A DNA stretch of 64,000 nt, taken from the NCBI GenBank assembly GCA_964466195.1, contig CAYXMQ010000012.1, positions 41,155-105,154 of the forward strand, given 5' to 3'. Position 1 is the first letter of the stretch. Each line of letters opens with the position of its first letter. Of this stretch, positions 28,435 through 37,774 are shown one piece after another. The position numbers were made by a program, and so were the translations under genes. The DNA comes from PFJX01 sp964466195. GTDB taxonomy: Bacteria > Pseudomonadota > Gammaproteobacteria > Burkholderiales > Thiobacillaceae. Below the pieces are notes generated by a model. It saw only the letters and a list, made by a program, of their open reading frames with translations, was not told where the DNA came from and did no database searches.

Positions 28435-31311
28435 TCAGGCCGCCTCGGCCATCAACTTCGTCGCTTCGGCCTTCTGTCCGGCATCCCCTTCTCCCAGCAC
28501 TTCCTGCAGGATCTCGCGAGCGCCTTCACGGTCGCCCATTTCCATATAGGCGCGTGCCAGATCCAGCTTGGTGTTGACCTCTTCGCGCAATTCCGGATCA
28601 ATGCCAGCCTCTTCGATCGCGGCAGCTTCCGGCGGCGCTTCGCTTACCGCGCCGGCGGCGGACTCAGGCGGGGTCTCAAGCGAGGGCTCGAAATCTGCCG
28701 GCGCCGATACTTCGGCAAACGGATCAAAATCGGTCGCCATCTCGATGACCGGTTCGGCGACGATCTCTTGCATTTCATCGACGGCCAGCGATTCGACATC
28801 GGGCACGTTATCGGCATCCAGATCCAGGTCTATCCCGGAAAGATCAAGCACGGGCATGTCTTCGGATTCGTCTGCAGCCATATCAGCGGAGAAGTCCTGA
28901 TCGAACAGCGCCTCCTCAGGCTCAGCCATAGCCGGCTCGATTTGCGCGTCAGCGGTCTGGACATCAGCCTCAGGCGCCGGTTCGGCAAAAGCGTCATGCA
29001 GGTCAAATGTCGAACCGAAATCGTCCACCATTTCATCTGCTTGCTCAGGCTCGGCCGCAACCGGTGCAGCAGCCGGCAACTCCGGAGGCAGGTCCAACTC
29101 CTCGCTCGGAATGAAATCCAGCTCTGGTGCAAAGTCTGTCGCTGCCGGCTCAGGCGGGTTGATATCCAATTGGGCGGGTTCGGCAAAGGCCGTCGCGCTT
29201 TCAAACTCCATCAGATTGTCATGCTCAGGAGCGACATCCCGCCGCGTTTCGAAATCGTCGCTCAGATCGGCGTCGCCGGCGCTGGGGGTATCGCCCCAAT
29301 CGTTCATGCTCGCCAACTGGTCCAGATCATCCTCTTCAGCCGCGGCTGGCGCGGCGGCCTTAGCCGGTGCATGGGCGGCGACCGAAGCCATCGCGGCGGC
29401 CGTAGCCATGGCGGCGGCCGTAGCCATGGCGGCGGCCGTAGCCATGGCGGCGGCCGGTGCGGCCATGCTCGAAGCCAGCGGCGTCGCAACGCGGTACAGC
29501 GGATTCTGCGGGTCGATCGAACGCCCCATTTCGGCGGCACGTTCCCATACCGGCGTGCTCTGGCCGCCAAGACCGGCATACAAATCGCTGGCCGTGGTTT
29601 CGAAGCTGGTGGTGTCCTTGCGTGAAGCGTAAAGCTCAAGCAGCTTGAGCGCGATTTCATGCCGGCTTGGATCTTTGCCCAGCGCCTCACGCAAGATCTC
29701 CTCGGCTTGCGCATCGCGCCCGTAGGCCATGTAGACCTCGGCCTCGGCAATCGGATCGACCTCGTGACTATCGATCGCGCCCATGCCGAGTCGGCTGAAA
29801 TCGGTCAGCAACATGCTGCCTTCGGTTGCCGCACCGGAGGCCGCATTCCCGCTGGACGCATTGAACACGGCGTTATTCTTGAATTCGCCGCCGGTCATGA
29901 TGCTGTCTTCAAACTTGGTCAAGCCCTGCCGCCGCCTGCTGCCCACCATCATCATCCAGAGCAGAGCCGAAAGCAGCAGCGCCGCCACGATGCCGCCGAT
30001 ATAGATCGGATTGCTGATGAACGTGGAAACCCAGCTCGTGCTCGGCTCGGCTTCCGGCAGGTCCGCCACAACCGGCGCCGGTTTGGGCGGTGCAGTCGGC
30101 GCCGCAGGCGCCGCAGGCGGCGTTGCAGGCGCGACGGCCGGCATTTCGGCTACCGCTGCGGGCGGCGCAATCGGTGCAGGCGGCGCTTTGGCCGCTTCCT
30201 GCGCTTTCATTTCAAGCAGCTTCTGCATGTCTCGAACCGTACGTTCGAGCTGGCTGACGCGTTCTTGCGCCTCCTGGAGCGAGCGGCCCTTCGCCGCCAA
30301 CTCCTCTTCCATGGCATGCATCCGCTCCTGCGTCTTGGCGTCCGCCTTGCCCATGGCGCCCGGTTCGCCCTTGGAGAGCTTGAGCACGTCCTTGGGCGCC
30401 GTAGGTGCAGGCGCAGGCTTACCCTCTTCCTTCGGCGCAATCTTGCCGGCAGCTTGCTCTGCCACCATGGGCGGCGGCGCCTCATCGGCAATTTCCGCCA
30501 ACTTGCGACGATACGCATGCCATTCCGCGGCATGCCCCTGCACCGTGCGAGCCGCCTCGGCGCGGGAAACCTGCAGGATCTTGTCCGCCTCTGGCACGTT
30601 CAACACGCGGCCGCGGTTGAGGCGGCTCATGTTGTTACTCTGGAAAGCGTCCTTGTTGGCCTGGTACAAGCCGACCATCATCTGTTCAAGGCTGATCTCC
30701 GCCGGCTTCAGCTTGCCGGCGATAGCGCGCAGCGTCTCGCCGGATTTCACCGGGCCGTAGCGCCTGGGCGCGACGGGAACCGGGACAGGAACAGGCTTGG
30801 ACTTCGCGCTTTCCGCCGCCGCAACCGGCGCAGTCTGAACAGCTGGTTTGGCGACGCCATTACGCGGCGCTTCAACCACCGCGGCCGGACGCACCGTCTC
30901 GATCGGTTTGGCCGATGCCGGCGGATCGAGCAGGATCGTGTACTCGCGGACTAGACGGCCGGAACTCCAATTGAGTTCGATCAGCATGTCCAGGAAAGGA
31001 TCGGGCACCGACGAGGTCGAGGTGATTCTGATGATCGGCTGGCCGTTTGCGCGCTGGTCCACGCTGAAACGCAACGCGCTGAGCACGTCCTGGCGATCGA
31101 TGCGGGCCTGTCGGAAGGCATCCGCGCTGGCCAGTTTTGCAGTGATGTCGGCGAGATCATCCTTGGTGACCGAGAGCAGCTCGATCTCGGCCTTGAGCGG
31201 CTGCCCAAGCGCGGACTGAACCGTCAGCTTGCCTAAACCGGCGGCATTGGCAGACCCCCAAGCAAACAACAGCGCCAACAGTAAGCCACTGATCTTTCTA
31301 GTCTTGTTCAT
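28435..31311 (-). CDS. fimV: FimV-family peptidoglycan-binding pilus/polarity protein
   Basis: FimV organises type IV pili, twitching and cell-pole assembly in pseudomonads. A signal peptide (LLLALLFAWGSANA) precedes the conserved FimV N-terminal domain (GLGKLTVQSALGQPLKAEIEL). A LysM-like region lies around residues 185-240, a coiled coil near 320-375, one transmembrane helix (IGGIVAALLLSALLWMMM), then a long acidic cytoplasmic region, and a C-terminal FimV motif (LDLARAYMEMGDREGAREIL). At 958 residues it is typical. An in-frame 18-bp minisatellite lies in the cytoplasmic part. Confidence 0.95.
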   Translation of the reverse strand: MNKTRKISGLLLALLFAWGSANAAGLGKLTVQSALGQPLKAEIELLSVTKDDLADITAKLASADAFRQARIDRQDVLSALRFSVDQRANGQPIIRITSTSSVPDPFLDMLIELNWSSGRLVREYTILLDPPASAKPIETVRPAAVVEAPRNGVAKPAVQTAPVAAAESAKSKPVPVPVPVAPRRYGPVKSGETLRAIAGKLKPAEISLEQMMVGLYQANKDAFQSNNMSRLNRGRVLNVPEADKILQVSRAEAARTVQGHAAEWHAYRRKLAEIADEAPPPMVAEQAAGKIAPKEEGKPAPAPTAPKDVLKLSKGEPGAMGKADAKTQERMHAMEEELAAKGRSLQEAQERVSQLERTVRDMQKLLEMKAQEAAKAPPAPIAPPAAVAEMPAVAPATPPAAPAAPTAPPKPAPVVADLPEAEPSTSWVSTFISNPIYIGGIVAALLLSALLWMMMVGSRRRQGLTKFEDSIMTGGEFKNNAVFNASSGNAASGAATEGSMLLTDFSRLGMGAIDSHEVDPIAEAEVYMAYGRDAQAEEILREALGKDPSRHEIALKLLELYASRKDTTSFETTASDLYAGLGGQSTPVWERAAEMGRSIDPQNPLYRVATPLASSMAAPAAAMATAAAMATAAAMATAAAMASVAAHAPAKAAAPAAAEEDDLDQLASMNDWGDTPSAGDADLSDDFETRRDVAPEHDNLMEFESATAFAEPAQLDINPPEPAATDFAPELDFIPSEELDLPPELPAAAPVAAEPEQADEMVDDFGSTFDLHDAFAEPAPEADVQTADAQIEPAMAEPEEALFDQDFSADMAADESEDMPVLDLSGIDLDLDADNVPDVESLAVDEMQEIVAEPVIEMATDFDPFAEVSAPADFEPSLETPPESAAGAVSEAPPEAAAIEEAGIDPELREEVNTKLDLARAYMEMGDREGAREILQEVLGEGDAGQKAEATKLMAEAA
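29393..29446. repeat. 18-bp tandem repeat inside fimV
   Basis: GCGGCGGCCGTAGCCATG occurs three times exactly, followed by a partial copy to about 29456. On the coding strand it gives repeated MATAAA. Copy number can change without altering the frame. Confidence 0.95.
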
Positions 31312-31440
31312 CGCTTCGCCTTATATCCTCTGTCTTCAAGACCATCTTGGAGCATCCCCATATCCAACCGTCAGATCAACCCGTTGCGCCCGGATTTATG
31401 AAATTTCTCATAGGGTTAGGCGCGTTATCTGAAGGAAATC

Positions 31441-32400
31441 TTACGTTAGCATTGAACTTGCGGGCTTATCAATCCAATTTTCCACGCTGGCCGCGATCTG
31501 CGCGGCCTCCAGCGCAATCGGATCGAACACCAACCAGAGCCGACACGCATCACCCTCAAGCCGGATTCTGCCCACGAATACATCTTGACTTCCCAACGCA
31601 TCGGTGGCCGGGGTCGGCATCGCCGCGGGATGCTCGTCTTCCATCAGGGTGATGCCGTCCTGATGCTGCAAGGCATTGCGCAGCGCCTCGGCATCCAAGA
31701 CTTGTGCGGTCCGAACGTGCAACGCCATGGCGGCGCCGAAGAACAGCGGGCCGGTCGCCGCGGTAAAGCCGACTACCGCCCCGTTGGCCAATCGGGCCGT
31801 TGTTTGCGCCAACAACGACTCGTAGTCCGGTACATTCTTTTCCTGCACCTTGGGGACGAGATTGAAGGCGATTTGCAGCGGAAAGACTTCCGCCTCCGGA
31901 CTCTCCATATTGAACAGGCCGCGCGTTTGCTCAACCAGTTCATGCACGCCTTCCTTGCCAGCCAGCGAGACCGGCAAAGTCACGAACGCCTCGGCCGAAA
32001 TCAGCCCGGCGAGCGCCGCAATCGGCTTGATCAAGCGCGCCGCAATTACCGCCGCAGCCGGATCGATGGCGGAATCGGCCGCATCCAGATCCAGAATCGG
32101 CATGGTGGGCCGCTGGGCGCGGATTTTCTCGACCAAACGGGCAGTCGCCTCACCCCGGCTGGTCACGATCAACGCCTGCGCCTGGCTATAGTCGAACCCC
32201 TCAGCGGCCAGGTGCGGCCAGGACTCGCCGCGAAAAGTGGCACTCGCTTCCGGCTCGTGCAAGGTCAGTGCAAACAGACGCCCGATGGGCACTTCACGTT
32301 CGTCCAAAACACTTAATACTGCCTCGCCCAGTGGCGCGTCCACACCCAGAACGGCCAGATCGAATTGGGATGCCAGAGATTCGGATGCCAACTCGTTCAA
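31441..32400 (-). CDS. usg: Usg-like aspartate-semialdehyde dehydrogenase paralogue lacking the catalytic cysteine
   Basis: The 319-residue protein has the overall semialdehyde-dehydrogenase fold: an N-terminal Rossmann-like strand (FDLAVLGVDAPLGEAVLSVL) and a C-terminal dimerisation part (GKEGVHELVEQTRGLFN, matching the GVEELxxQTR motif of Asd). No GNC motif is found where the catalytic Cys should be, so it is probably not an active dehydrogenase. Such Usg proteins are encoded beside asd in many proteobacteria and their role is unknown. It overlaps asd by ATGA. Confidence 0.85.
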   Translation of the reverse strand: MNELASESLASQFDLAVLGVDAPLGEAVLSVLDEREVPIGRLFALTLHEPEASATFRGESWPHLAAEGFDYSQAQALIVTSRGEATARLVEKIRAQRPTMPILDLDAADSAIDPAAAVIAARLIKPIAALAGLISAEAFVTLPVSLAGKEGVHELVEQTRGLFNMESPEAEVFPLQIAFNLVPKVQEKNVPDYESLLAQTTARLANGAVVGFTAATGPLFFGAAMALHVRTAQVLDAEALRNALQHQDGITLMEDEHPAAMPTPATDALGSQDVFVGRIRLEGDACRLWLVFDPIALEAAQIAASVENWIDKPASSMLT

Positions 32401-33509
32401 CCTTGCAGAATGATGCGCAGCATGCGGCGCAAGGGTTCAGCCGCGCCCCAGAGCAGCTGGTCGCCGACGGTAAAGGCGGTCAGGTACTCCGGCCCCATAT
32501 TGAGTTTGCGCAGGCGGCCGACCGGCACGGCGAGGGTGCCGGTGACGGCGGCGGGGGTCAGTTCGCGCATCGTGATCTCGCGGTCGTTGGGTACGACTTT
32601 CACCCAGGGGTTATGGGCGGCGATGAGCCCATGGATATCGTCCAGCGGCACGTCCTTGGTCATCTTGATGGTCAGGGCCTGGGAATGGCAGCGCATCGCG
32701 CCGACCCGCACGCAGAGGCCATCGATGGGAATTTGCCTGTCGGAACGGCCGAGTATTTTGTTCGCTTCGACCTGCGCCTTCCATTCTTCCTTGGACTGGC
32801 CGGAAGCCAACGCGACGTCGATCCAGGGAATCAGGTTGCCGGCCAGCGGCACCGGCCAGGCATCGAGCGGATAACGATCGGAACGAATGTAGTCGGCCAC
32901 TTTCTTGTCGATCTCCAGGATCGCGGAAGCCGGGTCGGCCACCAGATCGGCCACTTCGCCATGCACGGCGCCCATCTGCTGGATCAGCTCGCGCATGTTG
33001 CGCGCGCCGGCGCCGGAAGCGGCCTGATAGGTCATCGGCGAAATCCACTCGATCAGGCCGGCATCGAACAGGCCGCCGATGGCCATCAACATCAACGACA
33101 CCGTGCAATTGCCGCCGACGTAGGTCTTCACCCCGTGGGCGATACCGTTCTTGATCACGTCCCGGTTGACCGGATCGAGAATGATGATGGCGTCATCCTG
33201 CATGCGCAGCGTAGACGCGGCATCGATCCAGTAACCGTTCCAGCCGGCCGCGCGCAGCTTCGGATACACCGCCTTGGTGTAATCGCCGCCCTGGGCGGTG
33301 ATGATGATGTCCATCGCCTTCAGCTCGTCGACGGACATCGCATCCTTCAGGGGCGGGACTTCGCGGCCCACATCGGGCCCCTTGCCGCCCACGTTGGAGG
33401 TGGTGAAGAACACCGGATCGATATGATCGAAATCCCGTTCCTCCCGCATGCGCCCCATGAGCACCGAGCCCACCATACCGCGCCAACCAATCAGACCTAC
33501 TCGCTTCAT
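32397..33509 (-). CDS. asd: Aspartate-semialdehyde dehydrogenase
   Basis: Asd reduces aspartyl phosphate to the semialdehyde, precursor of lysine, threonine, methionine and diaminopimelate. GLIGWRGMVGSVL is the NADP-binding start, GGNCTVSLM holds the catalytic Cys, and SGAGARNMRELIQQM follows. At 370 residues it is the gammaproteobacterial-type enzyme. It follows leuB by about 26 bases in the usual leu-asd run. Confidence 0.98.
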   Translation of the reverse strand: MKRVGLIGWRGMVGSVLMGRMREERDFDHIDPVFFTTSNVGGKGPDVGREVPPLKDAMSVDELKAMDIIITAQGGDYTKAVYPKLRAAGWNGYWIDAASTLRMQDDAIIILDPVNRDVIKNGIAHGVKTYVGGNCTVSLMLMAIGGLFDAGLIEWISPMTYQAASGAGARNMRELIQQMGAVHGEVADLVADPASAILEIDKKVADYIRSDRYPLDAWPVPLAGNLIPWIDVALASGQSKEEWKAQVEANKILGRSDRQIPIDGLCVRVGAMRCHSQALTIKMTKDVPLDDIHGLIAAHNPWVKVVPNDREITMRELTPAAVTGTLAVPVGRLRKLNMGPEYLTAFTVGDQLLWGAAEPLRRMLRIILQG

Positions 33510-33535
33510 TTCGTCAACCTCAGTTCAGGAATGCA

Positions 33536-34612
33536 TTACAACGCGGCGACGACGGCATCGCCCATCGCCGAGCACGATACTTTACGAGTGCCTTCGGTCC
33601 AGATGTCGCCGGTACGGTAACCCTGGGCGATAACCTTCTTGACGGCATTTTCGATGCGGTCGGCCGTGGCCAGATCGGCAAAGGTATAGCGGTACATCAT
33701 CGCCAGCGACAGGATGGTCGCCAGCGGATTGGCGATGTCCTGGCCGGCGATATCGGGCGCGGAGCCGTGAATCGGCTCGTACATGCCCTTGTTGTTCTCG
33801 TCCAGCGAAGCCGACGGCAACATGCCGATGGAGCCGGACAACATGGAAGCCTGATCGGACAAGATATCGCCGAAGATGTTGCCGGTGACGATCACATCGA
33901 ACTGCTTCGGGTTCTTCACCAGCTGCATCGCGGCGTTGTCCACATACATGGTGGACAGATTCACCTCCGGATACTCCTTCGCCACCTCGGCCACCACGTC
34001 CCGCCACAGTTCCGAGCACTCCAGCACGTTGGCCTTCTCCACCGAGCACAACTTCTTGCCGCGCTTCATCGCGATGCCGAAGGCGACATGTGCGACGCGG
34101 CGCACTTCCGACTCGGAATAGATCATGGTGTTGAAGCCGACGCGCTCGCTCTGGCCGTTGGGTCCGACTCGAATTTCGATGCCGCGCGGCTGACCGAAAT
34201 ACACATCGCCAGTCAGTTCGCGCACGATCATGATGTCCAGCCCGGCCACCACTTCCGGCTTCAGCGAAGACGCGCCGGCCAATTCCGGATACAGCAGCGC
34301 CGGACGAAGATTGGCGAACAGATTCAATTCCTTGCGGATGCGCAACAGACCGCGTTCCGGGCGCAGCGGACGTTCCAGCGCGTCGTACTGCGGACCGCCA
34401 ACTGCGCCCAGCAGCACCGCATCGGCGGCCTTCGATAATTTCAGCGTCGCTTCCGGCAGCGGATCGCCGGCGGCGTCGTATCCGGCGCCGCCGATATCGC
34501 CGTATTCCATCTCGATCTTGGCGCCGTCGCGCTTGAGTACATCGAGCACCTTGACCGCTTGCGCGACGATTTCCTTGCCTATGCCGTCACCCGGCAGAAC
34601 TGCGAGTTTCAT
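33536..34612 (-). CDS. leuB: 3-isopropylmalate dehydrogenase
   Basis: LeuB oxidatively decarboxylates 3-isopropylmalate in leucine synthesis. LAVLPGDGIGKEIV begins the protein and GSAPDIAGQDIANPLATI is the metal/NAD region. I set the start at ATG 34612, with AGGAG eight bases upstream, giving 358 residues; an upstream ATG at 34636 overlaps leuD and lacks a site. Confidence 0.98.
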   Translation of the reverse strand: MKLAVLPGDGIGKEIVAQAVKVLDVLKRDGAKIEMEYGDIGGAGYDAAGDPLPEATLKLSKAADAVLLGAVGGPQYDALERPLRPERGLLRIRKELNLFANLRPALLYPELAGASSLKPEVVAGLDIMIVRELTGDVYFGQPRGIEIRVGPNGQSERVGFNTMIYSESEVRRVAHVAFGIAMKRGKKLCSVEKANVLECSELWRDVVAEVAKEYPEVNLSTMYVDNAAMQLVKNPKQFDVIVTGNIFGDILSDQASMLSGSIGMLPSASLDENNKGMYEPIHGSAPDIAGQDIANPLATILSLAMMYRYTFADLATADRIENAVKKVIAQGYRTGDIWTEGTRKVSCSAMGDAVVAAL

Positions 34613-34620
34613 GTTTTCTC

Positions 34621-35259
34621 CTAGATGAACAGCCACGCCGCTTCTTGTCGGCGGCGCGCCTCATAAAGCTTGATCGTATCGGTAAATTGCAATGTCAAAG
34701 CGATGTCATCAAGCCCGTTCAACAGGCGATGTTTACGCTCGCCGTCGACCTCGAAACCGATCACCTCGCCGCTCGGCGTCGTCACGGTCTGCGCGGCAAG
34801 GTCGATGGCCAGGCGGTAGCCCTCGCTGGCCTCGGTTTGCTTGAACAAACGATCGACTGTTTCCGCTGCCAGCACGATGGGCAGGACGCCATTCTTGAAG
34901 CAGTTGTTGAAGAAGATGTCGGCGAAGGACGGCGCGATGATGGCGCGGAAGCCATAGTCTTCCAGCGCCCAGGGGGCATGCTCGCGCGACGAACCGCAGC
35001 CGAAGTTTTCCCGCGCCAGCAGCACCGATGCACCCTGGTAGCGCGCCTGATTGAGCACGAAATCCGGGTTGAGCGGGCGCCGCGAACAGTCCATGCCCGG
35101 CTCGCCGCGATCCAGATAGCGCCACTCGTCGAACGCGTTGGGGCCGAAGCCGGAACGCTTGATCGACTTCAGAAATTGCTTGGGAATGATCGCGTCGGTA
35201 TCGACGTTGGCGCGGTCAAGCGGCGCGACCAGGCCGTGCAGAGTCGTGAACGGTTTCAT
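34621..35259 (-). CDS. leuD: 3-isopropylmalate dehydratase small subunit
   Basis: LeuD is the swivelling subunit of isopropylmalate isomerase with LeuC. Motifs: LDRANVDTDAIIPKQFL, LARENFGCGSSREHAPWAL. 212 residues is normal. It overlaps the preceding lipoprotein gene by ATGA and ends 8 bases before leuB. Confidence 0.98.
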   Translation of the reverse strand: MKPFTTLHGLVAPLDRANVDTDAIIPKQFLKSIKRSGFGPNAFDEWRYLDRGEPGMDCSRRPLNPDFVLNQARYQGASVLLARENFGCGSSREHAPWALEDYGFRAIIAPSFADIFFNNCFKNGVLPIVLAAETVDRLFKQTEASEGYRLAIDLAAQTVTTPSGEVIGFEVDGERKHRLLNGLDDIALTLQFTDTIKLYEARRRQEAAWLFI

Positions 35260-35420
35260 TTATTGCCCGCCCGCTGTATCGCCTCGCCGGCCTTTTCGAT
35301 GTCCTGGCCGACACCGCGCACGGTGTTGCAGCCATAGAGGCTGAACACCACGCCGACCGCGACAGCCAGAACGAGCACTTTCGCCACGCCGAACAGCATC
35401 CATTTTTGCGGAGTTGTCAT
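35256..35420 (-). CDS. Entericidin-family small lipoprotein
   Basis: A 54-residue reading frame begins MTTPQKWMLFG, contains a hydrophobic signal segment (VLVLAVAVGVVFSLYG) with lipobox SLYGC, and continues CNTVRGVGQDIEKAGEAIQ, the entericidin signature. After lipid attachment about 24 residues would remain as a small envelope lipoprotein; entericidins are linked to antidote/bacteriolysis roles in E. coli. It overlaps the leuC stop by one base and leuD by ATGA, so it is translated within the leu operon. This leuC-ecn-leuD layout recurs in betaproteobacteria. Confidence 0.9.
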   Translation of the reverse strand: MTTPQKWMLFGVAKVLVLAVAVGVVFSLYGCNTVRGVGQDIEKAGEAIQRAGNK

Positions 35421-36844
35421 CACATCACCTCACGAATATCAACGAAATGGCCAAAAACCGCCGCCGCCGCCGCCATCGCCGGACTGACCAGATGGGTGCG
35501 GCCGCCCTGCCCTTGCCGGCCTTCGAAATTGCGGTTCGAGGTCGAGGCGCAGCGCTCGCCCGGCTCCAAACGGTCGGCGTTCATCGCCAGACACATGGAA
35601 CACCCCGGATCGCGCCATTCAAAACCCGCCGCGACGAAATCCTTGTCCAGCCCTTCGGCTTCGGCCTGCGCCTTGACCAGACCGGAACCCGGCACCACCA
35701 TCGCCAGCTTGACGTTGGCGGCCACCCGGCGCCCTTGCGAGACGGCCCAGCGCGCCACCACGGCGGCTTCGCGCAGGTCTTCGATGCGCGAATTGGTGCA
35801 AGAGCCGATGAACGCCTTGTCGATGGCGATCTGTTCGATCGGCATGCCGGCGGCGAGGCCCATGTAAGCCAAAGCGCGTTCCCAGTCCGCCTGCTTGACG
35901 GCATTCGGTGCGTCGGCCGGATTCGGCACCCGCGCATCCACCGGCAACACCATTTCCGGCGACGTGCCCCAGGTCACCTGCGGCTTGATTTCAGCGGCAG
36001 CGAGTTCGACCACCGCGTCAAAGCGGGCGTCCGGATCGGAATGCAGCGTGCGCCAGTACGCCACCGCCTGTTCCCAGGCCGCGCCCCGCGGCGCCTGCGG
36101 GCGACCTTCGACGTAAGCAATCGTCTTCTCGTCGGCCGCCACCATGCCGGCGCGGGCGCCGGCCTCGATCGCCATGTTGCACAGGGTCATGCGGCCTTCC
36201 ATCGACAGCGCGCGGATCGCCTGGCCGCCGAACTCCAGCGCGTAGCCGGTGCCGCCGGCCGTGCCGATCTTGCCGATGATGGCCAGCGCGATGTCCTTGG
36301 CGGTCACGCCGGCCTGCAACTCGCCCTTGACGCGGACCAGCATGGACTGCGACTTCTTCTGCCACAGGCACTGCGTCGCCAGCACATGCTCGACTTCCGA
36401 TGTGCCGATGCCGAAAGCCAGCGCGGCAAAGGCGCCGTGGGTACTGGTATGCGAATCGCCGCACACCAGCGTGACGCCGGGCAGCGTGAAGCCCTGTTCC
36501 GGGCCGATGACGTGGACGATGCCCTGGCGGCTGTCCTCCATGCGGAATTCGTTGAGGCCGTACTCGACGCAATTGGCGTCCAGCGTTTCCACCTGGGTGC
36601 GCGAGACCGGGTCGACGATGCCGGCGGCGCGGTGGCTGGTCGGCACGTTATGGTCCGGCGTGGCCAGCACGCTGCTCGCCCGCCACAGCGGGCGGCCGGA
36701 CAGCTTGAGGCCCTCGAAGGCCTGCGGGCTGGTCACTTCATGCACCAGATGGCGGTCGATATAAATCAACGCCGTGCCATCGGCTTCCTGGTGGACGATA
36801 TGGGCGTCCCAGAGTTTGTCGTAAAGGGTGCGCGGTGAGGTCAT
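35420..36844 (-). CDS. leuC: 3-isopropylmalate dehydratase large subunit
   Basis: LeuC carries the [4Fe-4S] cluster that isomerises isopropylmalate. Cluster cysteines are in FIGSCTNSRIEDL and DPGCSMCLAMN. 474 residues is normal. It is the first gene of the leuCDB-asd run; the upstream gap holds a RAYT gene and REP repeats. Confidence 0.98.
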   Translation of the reverse strand: MTSPRTLYDKLWDAHIVHQEADGTALIYIDRHLVHEVTSPQAFEGLKLSGRPLWRASSVLATPDHNVPTSHRAAGIVDPVSRTQVETLDANCVEYGLNEFRMEDSRQGIVHVIGPEQGFTLPGVTLVCGDSHTSTHGAFAALAFGIGTSEVEHVLATQCLWQKKSQSMLVRVKGELQAGVTAKDIALAIIGKIGTAGGTGYALEFGGQAIRALSMEGRMTLCNMAIEAGARAGMVAADEKTIAYVEGRPQAPRGAAWEQAVAYWRTLHSDPDARFDAVVELAAAEIKPQVTWGTSPEMVLPVDARVPNPADAPNAVKQADWERALAYMGLAAGMPIEQIAIDKAFIGSCTNSRIEDLREAAVVARWAVSQGRRVAANVKLAMVVPGSGLVKAQAEAEGLDKDFVAAGFEWRDPGCSMCLAMNADRLEPGERCASTSNRNFEGRQGQGGRTHLVSPAMAAAAAVFGHFVDIREVM

Positions 36845-36901
36845 GACTCGGGCGGCAAAAGAAAGAGGCGAATTATTTCACGTCGGCGGGGGCAAGGCGA
36901 T

Positions 36902-37774
36902 GGCGAACGGTTCGCCTCCTACCGATACGCGCCACATCCCCACGTAGGAGGCCCGCTTGCGGGCCGAACCTACCACCGCATGCCGGGCTTCGGCCCGCAA
37001 GCGGGCCTCCTACAACCATTCCGCATCCCACCAGGGATACGCCCCCACGCTCCGGCACAAGCCCGCGCGCAGCGGGTTGGCGACGATATAGCGGGCGATG
37101 GCGCGCAAATCCTCTTCCGCTCTCACCCCGTGGTCGAAATAGCCGGCCTGCCAGACCTGGGCGACCTCACGGCAACGCCCCCGCACAGCATGGGCGCTGC
37201 CCGACTTGAAGCGGTTCAGCGTGGTGGACAGGCCGGCGCGTTCGCCCAGGGTGAACAGCCAATGCAGATGATCCGGCATCAACACCCAGGCATGGGAATG
37301 CAACCACCCTTCCTCGTGCATCCGACGCATCGCCAGGATCACCTCGCGCGCCGCCGCCGGGTCCGCGAACACCGGCCGCCGCTCGTGGCTGGCGGTGATG
37401 ATGTGGTAAGGCTGGCCAGGCAGGGAAACCCGGCCCAAGCGCAAGCGGGATTGATGAGCCATGAAAAACATTGTGCCGTAGGAGGCCCCGCTTGCGGGCC
37501 GAATTAAAGAGCAGGGTTCGCGCCGCAAGCGGACGCTCCTACAACCGGGAGCTCACGCGCCAACCCTTGAAATACATGGAAACGCGTAGGAGGCCCCGCT
37601 TGCGGGCCGAATACCCGGCATGCGGTCGTGGGTTCGCGCCGCAAGCGGGCGCTCCTACGACGGAGGGCACGCGGGCCGACCCTCGAAATACGTGGGAACG
37701 CGTAGGAGGCTCCGCTTGCGGGCCGAATCACGGCATGCGGTGGTGGGGTTCGCGCCGCAAGCGGACGCGCCTAC
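36902..37774. repeat. REP palindrome array (BIME-like) around the RAYT gene
   Basis: At least eight units of GTAGGAGGCYCGCTTGCGGG type alternate in orientation: forward at about 36944, 37478, 37586 and 37702, inverted at about 36989, 37518, 37633 and 37749, plus a degenerate unit at about 36902-36922. Each is a GC-rich stem-loop with GTAGGAG or CTCCTAC at one end. Longer copies also share the spacer text CCTCGAAATACGTGG. Pairs in opposite orientation form typical BIMEs. It is not a CRISPR: the units are palindromic and spacers are repeated, not unique. Confidence 0.93.
37010..37462 (-). CDS. REP-associated tyrosine transposase (RAYT, Y1/HUH family)
   Basis: The 150-residue protein has the HUH motif in SHAWVLMPDHLHWL and a later WQAGYFDHGVRAEEDL with the candidate catalytic Tyr, followed by ARYIVANPLRAGL, all RAYT/IS200-like features. 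RAYTs act on single-stranded DNA and are thought to spread REP palindromes. ATG 37462 is chosen because upstream residues are REP sequence read as protein. The stop codon itself falls inside an inverted REP unit, and units flank the gene on both sides. Confidence 0.93.
   Translation of the reverse strand: MAHQSRLRLGRVSLPGQPYHIITASHERRPVFADPAAAREVILAMRRMHEEGWLHSHAWVLMPDHLHWLFTLGERAGLSTTLNRFKSGSAHAVRGRCREVAQVWQAGYFDHGVRAEEDLRAIARYIVANPLRAGLCRSVGAYPWWDAEWL

Noticed and set aside
36944..37774. Possible CRISPR array
   Set aside because: Units are palindromic, alternate in orientation and have repeated rather than unique spacers; a RAYT gene explains them.
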